DNA of 8,451 bases from Synergistaceae bacterium (lineage in GTDB: Bacteria > Synergistota > Synergistia > Synergistales > Synergistaceae): the NCBI GenBank assembly GCA_012728505.1, contig JAAYEY010000110.1, forward strand, positions 1 to 8,451, read 5' to 3'. This document shows positions 1 through 6,894 of the stretch, piece after piece (positions within the stretch are counted from its first letter, which is position 1; every line of letters starts with the position of its first letter). The notes beneath the pieces were generated by a model. The model saw only the letters and a program-made list of their open reading frames with translations. It did not search any database and was not told where the DNA came from. The translations under genes were made by a program, and so were the position numbers.

Positions 1-20
1 AACAATTTTTTAATATTATT

Positions 21-50
21 GGTCCACGATATTCAGGTCCACTATCTTAT
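21..50. repeat. 15-bp tandem direct repeat (two copies)
   Basis: Two adjacent 15-bp units, 21-35 and 36-50, both begin GGTCCAC and agree at 11 of 15 positions. They lie at the far end of the repeat-rich segment downstream of the nhaC-family gene and continue no reading frame that I recognise. No function is evident; they may be an older, degenerated part of the neighbouring array. Confidence 0.5.
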
Positions 51-58
51 TTTTACCC

Positions 59-102
59 ATCGATTCCCAACTGATTCGCAATCGATTTCCAACCGACTCC
101 CG
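59..102. repeat. 22-bp tandem direct repeat (two copies)
   Basis: Units 59-80 and 81-102 both start ATCGATT and match at 17 of 22 positions. Because ATCGAT is its own reverse complement, the two copies can also pair with each other as a stem around a loop of about 16 nt. The second copy runs directly into the degenerate first hairpin of the array at 102-198. The two repeat types abut without spacing and may share an origin. Confidence 0.6.
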
Positions 103-198
103 CGACGTTACTCGTTACAGCTTCACGCGACTGGTTTTCGTCGCAGCTTCACACCAGATGGTTCTCCTGGTAGCTTCACGCGGCGCGAACCTCGCCGC
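102..198. repeat. Tandem array of four short hairpins with constant 8-nt linkers
   Basis: Read on the plus strand, the linker AGCTTCAC occurs exactly three times (119-126, 145-152, 172-179). It separates hairpins of different sequence: GCGAC/GTCGC (127-131 with 140-144), ACCAG/CTGGT (153-157 with 167-171) and GCGGCG/CGCCGC (180-185 with 193-198). A fourth, imperfect unit at 102-118 (GCGAC with GTTAC) has one mismatch and one wobble. Loops are 7-9 nt and related; on the minus strand three of the four begin GAG or GAA. The period is 26-27 nt. Stem arms change together, so base pairing rather than sequence appears conserved. The array begins 8 nt after the stop codon of the nhaC-family gene, so it would form the 3' end of that transcript. 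It could stabilise or terminate the mRNA, or belong to a repeat family found elsewhere in the genome. Confidence 0.75.
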
Positions 199-206
199 AT
201 CCCTTA

Positions 207-1697
207 CTATACCTCGGTAGTTTTTACCTCAGGTTTAGCGTATTTATCTGCCTGGCTTTTCAGATATACATCAGGTTCCGCAGGGATCTTAAAGAGCGGG
301 ATAAACCTGTCTGTACCTGTGAAGGTTAGGAAGAGCATCGATCCTACAGCGATCCAGGCAAGATAGTTGTGAGTTATTATCTCGCCAACTGTTATATTTG
401 CTGCAAGCGGATATACAGAGGCACTTATACCGATAAAGAATCCCATATAAACGTGCCATGGAATCAGCTGAGAACCCAGGACTCCCATTGCATCAGAGAA
501 AGTTGCATTTCTGAGCGCCAGAGTATACATATCTTCCTTGCTTCCGACAACACTGGATTCGGTCATTTCCTTTATGATCGGACCTATTGTGACTATCTGC
601 GCCATTTCGTCAGCCAAGGCTGCGTTTCCGATGAGACATATAAGTGCGTTGGAGAACATAAGGTGCCTGACTTTTTTCACCATCTTAAGGACTAAAACAG
701 CAATCGGGTCAAACGCCTCCATCTTCCTCATAACACCGCCAAATGCACCGACCCAAAGCATCATTGCTATGGACCAGCTTCCCGCATCCGAGAAGCCTGT
801 GTAGACCAAATCCATAAAATCGGTCAAGCTGCCTACTGTCCCAGCTATAAGGCCAAATATCAACGAAGATATTATACCGGCACCAAGACAGATAAGGGTG
901 TTACATCCCTTTATCGCAAGTCCCAGAACAATTATGAGCGGCAATACCATGTAAGATGGAACCCCTGATTTTACAAGTTCAAGAAGCGTTACAGCTGAAG
1001 CTCTCTTCTCTGCAAGAGCAGCCCATACATCGGGGGGAATCTGCGCTATCGCATCTGCAGCTTTAGCTGTTGTGCTGGGAAGCCCCATTGTAACAGCCAC
1101 AAAATAGAAGACTACTGCTGAGATACCAAGGCAAAGAAATGACCAAACTCCCTGATGTCGCACTCTTTTAATTATCTCGACCTCTTGGATTCCGGAGCTT
1201 ACTATAGTGGTATCTGAAATGAGACCAATGTTATCTCCGAAGCATGACCCGCCTGCTATAGCTCCAATAGTGAGGGCAATGTTTCCCCCTACGATATGGT
1301 TGAGCCAAAGGAAAATCGGGGCGCATGCGGCAAACGTGCCCCACGATGTGCCAGTTGCGATTGAAAGGACAGAAGTAACCAACAGGGCTACTACAGCAAG
1401 GAATTTAGCGTTAAGTCCTGCGGCAAGCGACATATTGATGACAGATGCCGCTACTCCTGTAGCCATAAAACACTCTGCAACAGCATAAGCAGCCTGAAGG
1501 ATCAAGAAAACAATGAGGAAGTGTTTAAGGTTCTCAAGAGCTGCGTCAAGAAGCTCGTTGAATTTGTATCGGTCTACTGCCATTCCGACCATTATTGCAT
1601 ACATGAAGGAAATTGGTGCTGCGAGCAGAATATCTACCCCCGAAAGCATCAATCCTGCAATAACCATTACTGGTGTGAGTTTCATTAAAGCTTTCAT
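207..1697 (-). CDS. NhaC-family Na+/H+ antiporter-like membrane transporter
   Basis: A 496-residue integral membrane protein of the NhaC antiporter family, which exchanges Na+ with H+ or, in some members, with organic acids. Roughly 10-12 hydrophobic segments span the length, with a hydrophilic C-terminal tail of about 30 residues. Two family motifs are visible: ATGTSWGTF at 114-122 and a GGSCFGDN...SDTT block at 149-164. The usual family form of the second block is closer to FGDKxSPLSDTT, so Lys-Ser-Pro is replaced here by Asn-Ile-Gly. The start is fixed by an in-frame stop just upstream and by AAAGGAGG about 10 nt before the ATG. It is the last gene of the cluster, 182 nt after SDR-B, a gap long enough for its own promoter. 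Because it sits with catabolic enzymes, it may import the substrate or export a product, or supply sodium/pH balance. The ion and solute specificity cannot be read from the sequence. Confidence 0.85.
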   Translation of the reverse strand: MKALMKLTPVMVIAGLMLSGVDILLAAPISFMYAIMVGMAVDRYKFNELLDAALENLKHFLIVFLILQAAYAVAECFMATGVAASVINMSLAAGLNAKFLAVVALLVTSVLSIATGTSWGTFAACAPIFLWLNHIVGGNIALTIGAIAGGSCFGDNIGLISDTTIVSSGIQEVEIIKRVRHQGVWSFLCLGISAVVFYFVAVTMGLPSTTAKAADAIAQIPPDVWAALAEKRASAVTLLELVKSGVPSYMVLPLIIVLGLAIKGCNTLICLGAGIISSLIFGLIAGTVGSLTDFMDLVYTGFSDAGSWSIAMMLWVGAFGGVMRKMEAFDPIAVLVLKMVKKVRHLMFSNALICLIGNAALADEMAQIVTIGPIIKEMTESSVVGSKEDMYTLALRNATFSDAMGVLGSQLIPWHVYMGFFIGISASVYPLAANITVGEIITHNYLAWIAVGSMLFLTFTGTDRFIPLFKIPAEPDVYLKSQADKYAKPEVKTTEV

Positions 1698-1776
1698 TTT
1701 TCAAGTGCCTCCTTTTTTTGTTGTTGATTAGTCAATGCAAACAAAAACATCAAAATAGAAGAAATACTTGTAAAAT

Positions 1777-1805
1777 ATTATAGCCTTGGATCAGTCTGGA
1801 TAAGT
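1777..1805 (-). promoter_or_regulatory. Possible promoter ahead of the nhaC-family gene
   Basis: In the 182-nt gap between SDR-B and the transporter gene, the minus strand carries a perfect TATAAT (1782-1777). No good -35 box lies at the usual distance: ACTTAT sits 17 nt upstream. I see no clear terminator hairpin in this gap, so the transporter may also be read through from the genes upstream. This is a weak call based mainly on the -10 box. Confidence 0.25.
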
Positions 1806-1879
1806 GTTAATTATCGTTTGCTCATGAATCATCTTCTTTCTTTTACGTTTTGAAATGTCATTGATCTATTTGGGAATGT

Positions 1880-2632
1880 TTAATAGAGCCCGGCTGTTTC
1901 TCCTCCGTCAATCCTTATATCAGCTCCTGTAATATAACGAGCGTCGTCAGATGCAAGAAAGGCATAAAGAGCTCCTATTTCTTCCGGTTCAGCGTGACGT
2001 TTCATGGGAATTCCCTCGTTGACCTTTGCAAGCATTTCATCCGTGTATTCAGACCTCTGCATCGGAGTCAGGACATATCCCGGGCAGACGCAGTTGACCC
2101 TCACATCGGGAGCAAGCTCAAGCGCCATGCTCTTTGTAAGAAGAATGACCCCGGCCTTAGAGGCATTGTAATCTGTGTACCAGCGATGGCCCTCGGTCCC
2201 GTTTGTAGATGCCGTCATAAGGATTACACCGCTCTTTTGGGCCTTCATCCTTCTGGCTGCCTCACGTGAACATAGGAACATGCCGTTGAGATTGATGTCG
2301 ATGACCTTCTGCCACTGCTCGTAGGTTATATCGACGAAGTTTTTACGGATGCTTATTCCTGCATTTGAGACGAGGACATCGATGCCGCCGAGCTCTCTGT
2401 CCATCTTCTCAAAAACTGCCGTAACATCCACTTCTCTTCTGACATCACAGACTCCTGATCCTGCGAAAGAGGGGTTTTCATCCATTGCTTTTGACAGGGC
2501 ATCTTTATTGCAGTCGATGATAAAAACCTTGGAACCCTCAGCAGCAAACCTCTGAGCTGTAGCCAGGCCAATTCCGCTCGCCGCACCTGTGATCATTACC
2601 CTCTTGTCTTTAAGTTCGCTGAATTTTGCCAT
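1880..2632 (-). CDS. SDR-family NAD(P)-dependent oxidoreductase (SDR-B)
   Basis: A 250-residue classical short-chain dehydrogenase/reductase, the usual length for the family and soluble. The dinucleotide-binding TGAASGIG lies at 15-22, followed by Asp40 at the end of the second strand, a position where an acidic residue normally favours NAD(H) over NADP(H). NAG is at 90-92 and the structural Asn at 114. The catalytic Ser142, Tyr155 and Lys159 (YNASK) are all present, with Ser and Tyr 13 residues apart as expected. The C-terminal GADIRIDGG block is typical. The ATG is preceded by AAAGGAGGT 6 nt upstream. The gene lies 55 nt after the NAD-kinase-like gene with no terminator between, so it is probably co-transcribed. 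Such enzymes oxidise secondary alcohols or reduce ketones; the substrate is unknown. Naming it a glucose or 3-oxoacyl-ACP dehydrogenase would go beyond the evidence. Confidence 0.92.
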   Translation of the reverse strand: MAKFSELKDKRVMITGAASGIGLATAQRFAAEGSKVFIIDCNKDALSKAMDENPSFAGSGVCDVRREVDVTAVFEKMDRELGGIDVLVSNAGISIRKNFVDITYEQWQKVIDINLNGMFLCSREAARRMKAQKSGVILMTASTNGTEGHRWYTDYNASKAGVILLTKSMALELAPDVRVNCVCPGYVLTPMQRSEYTDEMLAKVNEGIPMKRHAEPEEIGALYAFLASDDARYITGADIRIDGGETAGLY

Positions 2633-2687
2633 TGAACGACCTCCTTTGTCTTTATTTATCTTTATTTTTCAGGCAGATTTGATAAAA

Positions 2688-3809
2688 TCATCCTACTTTT
2701 GCCATTATCTTTTTGCTAAAACCTGTTATAACAGGGATGTAGCCCTTTAATTCCTCATCCAGGACGGTATCACCGGTATCTGCGATCAGATTTTTTCCGA
2801 AGAGAGCCGACATCTTGGAAGAATTGGCTATAACTGTGATATTTTCTTTGGGTATCATCCTAATCACATCCGGACTCAACTGTTGGTTGCCCCTTCCAAA
2901 TATGTGTCCCTGGCCTCCTATCACAGTGATAACCAGATGGCGTTTTTCCTTTTCTAATCCGGATAAAATATTTTTGATATCACTTTCAGTTAGGTCTTTT
3001 CCTGCCAGTTTTCTGTTAAGAACTGCATCAACGCCGAGAAGCGTACCGTTAATGCCAAGGCCCTGTAATATTGAGTAGGTCGTGCTCCCTGAACCGATCA
3101 GATAGATCTCATCGTCATTCATGCTTTTTACAACATAAGCCGCGACGTCCATGCTTTCGCTTTCATCAGAACCGGTGCTACCTGACTTCCGGTTCTGCAT
3201 GAACTCCCTGTCGTCAGGAACTCTCATATAACCATAAAGCCTTGCATTAACTATGTTTTTCCTAAAGGCGTCCTCGTCAAGATCCATTACCTCTGCTAAT
3301 ACGAACCTTTTAACCTTGCCGAGAAGAAGATTCTTTACCAGTGTCCCTGCGTCCTTCGGCCTTTTGGCATATACAGCCGAATGGATCTTTACTCCTGCCG
3401 GTATCCCTATAACCGGGATCCTGTCTCCGACAATTGAGCATACATCACGGGCAGTACCGTCTCCTCCGGCAAAGATTATTGCTTCTGCGCCAGCTTCAAG
3501 CATTAGTGAGACTGATTTCTTTGTGTCATCCGAAGTAGTCTTTTTTGATGGTTCGAAAACTGTCTTGTGGACCAGACCGTTTTCAGATAGAAGTCTTCCT
3601 CCCATTTCGCCTGCAGCGGTATAAAACTGATGATGCAAAGCGGCTTCCCTGAATATGGCAAGTGCGGTCTCCGCACGGCTGTTTGCCTCTGGAACCGCAC
3701 CAAGCTCTATGGCCCGACGGAGAATTTCTTCTCCGTCAGTCCCCTTTAGAGCGACTTTTCCTCCCATACCTGCTACCGGGTTAACGAGGAAACCGATCTT
3801 CATTTTCAC
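2688..3809 (-). CDS. ATP-NAD kinase family protein (AcoX-like)
   Basis: A 373-residue protein of the ATP-NAD kinase/AcoX group, longer than the classical NadK of about 290 residues. It shows NPVAGMGG at 10-17, the kinase signature AGGDGTARD at 114-122, GIPAGVKIHSAV at 135-146, a GSGSTT turn at 239-244 and GGQGHIFGRGNQQ at 298-310. Family knowledge suggests phosphorylation of NAD or a related nucleotide, but members found in catabolic operons (AcoX of acetoin clusters) have no firmly established reaction. The GTG start overlaps the gcvPB-like stop in a GTGA junction (3806-3809), which implies translational coupling; an ATG two codons later is the alternative start. Co-translation with the decarboxylase subunits suggests a role in that pathway, perhaps supplying NADP+ or phosphorylating an intermediate. 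That role is inference. Confidence 0.85.
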   Translation of the reverse strand: MKMKIGFLVNPVAGMGGKVALKGTDGEEILRRAIELGAVPEANSRAETALAIFREAALHHQFYTAAGEMGGRLLSENGLVHKTVFEPSKKTTSDDTKKSVSLMLEAGAEAIIFAGGDGTARDVCSIVGDRIPVIGIPAGVKIHSAVYAKRPKDAGTLVKNLLLGKVKRFVLAEVMDLDEDAFRKNIVNARLYGYMRVPDDREFMQNRKSGSTGSDESESMDVAAYVVKSMNDDEIYLIGSGSTTYSILQGLGINGTLLGVDAVLNRKLAGKDLTESDIKNILSGLEKEKRHLVITVIGGQGHIFGRGNQQLSPDVIRMIPKENITVIANSSKMSALFGKNLIADTGDTVLDEELKGYIPVITGFSKKIMAKVG

Positions 3810-5374
3810 TTGGGCTCAAAGTACCCTTTGTACTTCCTGTTATATGAGCGCCAGGTTATCGAGTATTTCGCAGGATCATCGAAGTAGTCATCGTCAATAC
3901 GGTGAACGGTGCTGTTCTGCGGAGCATTCTTCACTGCTTCCGGTTCCTCATAGCACATCCTCGATATCTCAGCCAAAACTGCGCAGTAATCATCGATGTC
4001 AGTCTTTGAATAGGACTCGCTGGGTTCAATAGTGAAGGGCTCGGGAATCACAAAAGGTTCATGGCTCGACCAGTAGTGCGTTCCGAAGTCTGGGATGCAG
4101 CGCTGCACATCTGCGGTTCCGAATCCGGTATCCTGTTTGAGTTTCTCCCAACTGTAGCGCACCTGTTCAATACGCGAAGGATGGTGCGGAAAGCTCATTG
4201 AGGCTCCCTTTATTGCAAGGATCTTCTTCATGCAGTAATTGTTGTTAAGAATGGCTACCCTTGACACTTCCCTCAGTCCGTCGGCTCCTAAAGACATTAT
4301 CCAGGAATAGGACTTAAGGACGACAGGAATTACACCCCAGAACGACTTGATCTTACCGCAAGATTTCGGAAGGTCAAAATCGAGGTAGTATCCTTTTTCT
4401 GGGCTGTACTCGACCATGGGCACAGGCATATACGGGCGTAGTTCCTTTTTAGCTGCGACCATGCCTGTTGCAGGACCTCCGCATCCGTGAGGCGCAGAGA
4501 ATGTCTTGTGGAGGTTGAAAAAGGACATGTCGAAGTCAGCTTCCGCCGTCCTGGTTATGCCAAGCAAACCATTTGCGTTCGCCTGATCGTAGCAGCAGAG
4601 GACTCCCTTTTCATGCGCAAGTTTGGTAAATTCTTTAATCCTTACGTTGAAAATTCCCGTATCTTCAGGGTTGGTGAAAAAAATTGCAGCAGTTCTGTCC
4701 GAAAGGGCGGCTTTGAAAGCCTCGATGTCCGGATATCCCTCCGAGTCAGGCTGTATGATTATGACTTTGTAACCCTTGACTATAGGAACGGCAGCGTCGG
4801 CAGGATGCGAAAAGAGGGTCGTGATGACCTCGTCACGCTTTTCCTCCTCGCCCTTGTCACGCCAGTATGCCCTGACTATGGAAGCCAGAGCAAGGACTCC
4901 GTGCGAGCCACCACCCGGCTGGACGCTGAACACGTCGAGCCCGGAAATAGATTTGAAAAGCTCACCTGTTTTGTGAATTATCTCAAGCACTCCCTGAGCT
5001 GTCTTTGCGGGCTGCAAAGGATGCATGTGGAGCAACTTCGGCGAACCTGCTAGACGCTCGTTCACCTTGGGGCTGTATTTCATAGTGCAGGTTCCCTGTC
5101 CTATGTCTATATTTCCGTCCACTCCGATATTTCCCTGGGAGAGGTGGTTATAATGCCTTACCAACTGGAGCTGGGCGATCTCAGGCAAGTTTGCCTTATC
5201 CTTCCTTACCATGTGAGCCGGAAGCGTTCCGAGTACTTCTTCTTTCGATACGCAGTCACAGCAAGGTCCGGGAACGAGCACACCACGCTGTCCAGGTTCA
5301 CTCAGCTGATAAATGATAGGTTCGTTCCATCTGGCCTGATGAAATTTCTTCATTCTTGAAAGTCCGTCCATCAT
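3806..5374 (-). CDS. gcvPB: Glycine dehydrogenase (P-protein) subunit 2-like, PLP-dependent
   Basis: A protein of about 522 residues homologous to the C-terminal half (subunit 2) of glycine decarboxylase P-protein, somewhat longer than the usual 480-490. Numbered from 5374, the TCTMKYSPK block is at 95-103, SVQPGGGSHG at 150-159 and YDQANANG at 262-269. NLHKT has Lys290 as the expected PLP Schiff-base lysine, followed by HGCGGPATG at 296-304, and EPSESYSKTDID lies near the C terminus. Family members decarboxylate glycine and pass the aminomethyl group to lipoyl-H-protein. Departures from the family include GCGGPATG instead of the near-invariant GGGGPG and QGTCTMKY instead of a GSCTMKY-like form. 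Three consecutive ATGs (5377, 5374, 5371) follow a GGAGG that overlaps the gcvPA stop, so I place the start at the second or third. An upstream start at 5416 would sit inside gcvPA and lacks support. The gene is coupled to both neighbours. Confidence 0.88.
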   Translation of the reverse strand: MMDGLSRMKKFHQARWNEPIIYQLSEPGQRGVLVPGPCCDCVSKEEVLGTLPAHMVRKDKANLPEIAQLQLVRHYNHLSQGNIGVDGNIDIGQGTCTMKYSPKVNERLAGSPKLLHMHPLQPAKTAQGVLEIIHKTGELFKSISGLDVFSVQPGGGSHGVLALASIVRAYWRDKGEEEKRDEVITTLFSHPADAAVPIVKGYKVIIIQPDSEGYPDIEAFKAALSDRTAAIFFTNPEDTGIFNVRIKEFTKLAHEKGVLCCYDQANANGLLGITRTAEADFDMSFFNLHKTFSAPHGCGGPATGMVAAKKELRPYMPVPMVEYSPEKGYYLDFDLPKSCGKIKSFWGVIPVVLKSYSWIMSLGADGLREVSRVAILNNNYCMKKILAIKGASMSFPHHPSRIEQVRYSWEKLKQDTGFGTADVQRCIPDFGTHYWSSHEPFVIPEPFTIEPSESYSKTDIDDYCAVLAEISRMCYEEPEAVKNAPQNSTVHRIDDDYFDDPAKYSITWRSYNRKYKGYFEPK

Positions 5375-5376
5375 CA

Positions 5377-5387
5377 TTCCCTCCTTA
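5377..5387 (-). promoter_or_regulatory. Shine-Dalgarno overlapping the gcvPA stop, ahead of triple ATG
   Basis: On the minus strand the stop codon and ribosome binding site are fused as TAAGGAGG (5387-5380), followed by three consecutive ATG codons. Spacing from GGAGG to the ATGs is 2, 5 and 8 nt, which favours the second or third. This arrangement implies tight translational coupling of the two P-protein subunits, consistent with an alpha/beta complex made in equal amounts. Confidence 0.75.
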
Positions 5388-6770
5388 CCCAAGTATCTCG
5401 CACAAGGCGTCGGCAATGGCCTTGATATCTTCCGACGTCGTCTGTTCTGTCACACAAAGAAGTGAGCAGCCTTCAAGCTCGGGGAAGGACCTCTCCAAGT
5501 CATATCCGCCAAGTATTCCTTTTTCAAGGAGCTTCTCATTTATCACTTCTACGCTCTTACCTGTGCCGCTGAAATCTACGACTATCTCTTCAAAAGGAGT
5601 TCCGGAAAACCTGTCCAGCTTCACTCCATTTACCTTTGCAAGCTGTTTTTTTAGACAGACCTGACGCTGCAAAATTGCTTCGCCAAGTTCTTTCATTCCC
5701 TGCGGCCCCATCGAAGCAAGGTATACTCCCGCAGCTATGCCCCAAAGTGCAGAGTGCGTACCAACAAATTCCTTGGCGCTGTCCCTGTTGGCGAACGAGG
5801 TACGCTCCCAAAGAACGTCACCGAACCCCCACTCTCCTTCGCTTGTCGGAGCGATTCCAAAAAGTCTGGATGGGTATTCCTCAACCATTTCAGGTTTTTC
5901 ACTGGTTGCAATAAACCCTGCTACTCCGCCTCCATAGTTCATGTGTATTCCAAGCGACTGGATTTCGCCGCATGCAATATCTGCGCCGTAATGACTTGGA
6001 GGTGTAAGCACTCCTAGCGTTGAAGGCTCAACATAGGCCACCATCATCGCTCCAACCTTATGGGCCATGTCAGAGATTTCCTGAGCCTTATCCTCGATGA
6101 CTCCAAAGAAATTGGGATTCATTACCAAAACAGCTGCGACCCTCTCTGAGAGGTTTGCCTTGAGGCTGTCCAAGCAGATTCGCCCTGTCTTGTCGTTGTA
6201 ATCTACATAAGTAATTTTTACGTCCGGCTGCAGATATGTCTCAACAACCTTCATAACATCGGGATTGAGGTTTCTCGGAACGATAACTTCTTTCCTTCTT
6301 GTAATCCTTGTTGCCATCCTGAGTGCTGTACTGGCTGCCTGGCTTCCGTCATAAGTAGGAACGTTGCAGACGTCAAAATCCAAAAGCTCGGCCATCATCG
6401 ACTGATACTCAAAAAGCGCCTGAAAACGCCCATGATCCTCGTAGGGTTCACCTGCGTAAGCTGTTAAGAATTCAGACCTGTTTATTACCTCATCGACAAC
6501 AGCAGGAACATATCTGTTGTAGCAACCCGCTCCAAGAAAACAGCGAAGTTCTTCAGCTGTAACATTTTTGTTCATTATTCCGCTCACATGCCTGTAAATC
6601 CCAACTTCATCCGTAAAAGGCTCCGGGAGTTTCATCGCTTCCTTCATGCGAACTTCTTCCGGAATGTCGGCGATCAGATCCTCAATCGACTTTACCCCAA
6701 TAAACTCCAGCATCTCCTTCTGCACCTCAGGTTCAGAGTTCGGAATATAGGGATATACCTTCTTACCCAT
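5385..6770 (-). CDS. gcvPA: Glycine dehydrogenase (P-protein) subunit 1-like
   Basis: A 461-residue homologue of subunit 1 (N-terminal half) of the split glycine decarboxylase P-protein, a fold-type I PLP enzyme that works as a pair with subunit 2. It keeps YIPNSE near the N terminus, IGVKSIEDLIADIPEEVR at 24-41, FLGAG(C)Y at 78-84, PAVVD at 89-93, ITRRK at 156-160, PNFFGVIED at 219-227 and YGADI at 261-265. Several positions strongly conserved in ordinary P-proteins differ. The TPYQPE(I/V)SQG region reads AGEPYEDHGR (106-115), and the ATSNICT region reads AKEFVGT (332-338). Because these segments normally border the active site, the enzyme may use another substrate or acceptor. A good ribosome binding site (GGGAGGT, 6 nt spacing) supports the start. 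No gcvT, gcvH or lpd is nearby. A divergent but genuine glycine dehydrogenase remains the conservative alternative. Confidence 0.88.
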   Translation of the reverse strand: MGKKVYPYIPNSEPEVQKEMLEFIGVKSIEDLIADIPEEVRMKEAMKLPEPFTDEVGIYRHVSGIMNKNVTAEELRCFLGAGCYNRYVPAVVDEVINRSEFLTAYAGEPYEDHGRFQALFEYQSMMAELLDFDVCNVPTYDGSQAASTALRMATRITRRKEVIVPRNLNPDVMKVVETYLQPDVKITYVDYNDKTGRICLDSLKANLSERVAAVLVMNPNFFGVIEDKAQEISDMAHKVGAMMVAYVEPSTLGVLTPPSHYGADIACGEIQSLGIHMNYGGGVAGFIATSEKPEMVEEYPSRLFGIAPTSEGEWGFGDVLWERTSFANRDSAKEFVGTHSALWGIAAGVYLASMGPQGMKELGEAILQRQVCLKKQLAKVNGVKLDRFSGTPFEEIVVDFSGTGKSVEVINEKLLEKGILGGYDLERSFPELEGCSLLCVTEQTTSEDIKAIADALCEILG

Positions 6771-6820
6771 AAAATTACCTCCCTAAATATCTATTATTTC
6801 AAATTTTAAAATTCAAGCTC

Positions 6821-6857
6821 AGCCAGCTTTTTCAAACCTATAGTTTTAAAAGCCAGC
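6821..6857. repeat. Paired AGCCAGC repeat with a hairpin, upstream of gcvPA
   Basis: AGCCAGC occurs at 6821-6827 and again at 6851-6857, exactly 30 bp apart. Between and overlapping them, GCTTTT (6826-6831) pairs with AAAAGC (6848-6853) and AAAC (6834-6837) with GTTT (6843-6846), giving a bulged hairpin. It lies 51-87 nt ahead of the gcvPA-like start codon. It could be a protein-binding site, a leader hairpin or chance. No convincing promoter is visible in this 124-nt leader. Confidence 0.35.
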
Positions 6858-6894
6858 AGGTCCTATTTCCTCTTTACTACCCTAAACCCAACCG

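Noticed and set aside
102..198. CRISPR array
   Set aside because: The constant unit is only 8 nt, the variable segments are self-complementary hairpins rather than unique spacers, and there are no cas genes in the window.
19..366. Plus-strand open frame of 115 codons
   Set aside because: It is built from the hairpin repeats and then runs antisense into the well-supported transporter gene. It resembles no protein and has no ribosome binding site.
1698..1879. Small RNA gene or riboswitch in the gap between SDR-B and the transporter
   Set aside because: The stretch is AT-rich with no convincing long stem or known aptamer motif. A glycine riboswitch, looked for because of the gcvP-like genes, was not apparent here or upstream of gcvPA.
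4487..5053. Plus-strand open frame of 188 codons
   Set aside because: It lies entirely antisense within the gcvPB-like gene, which has clear family motifs. Its length reflects the codon pattern of the real gene.
5375..5416. Upstream start for the gcvPB-like gene at 5416
   Set aside because: It would add 14 residues encoded inside the gcvPA 3' end without a ribosome binding site, whereas GGAGG is well placed for the ATGs at 5374 and 5371.
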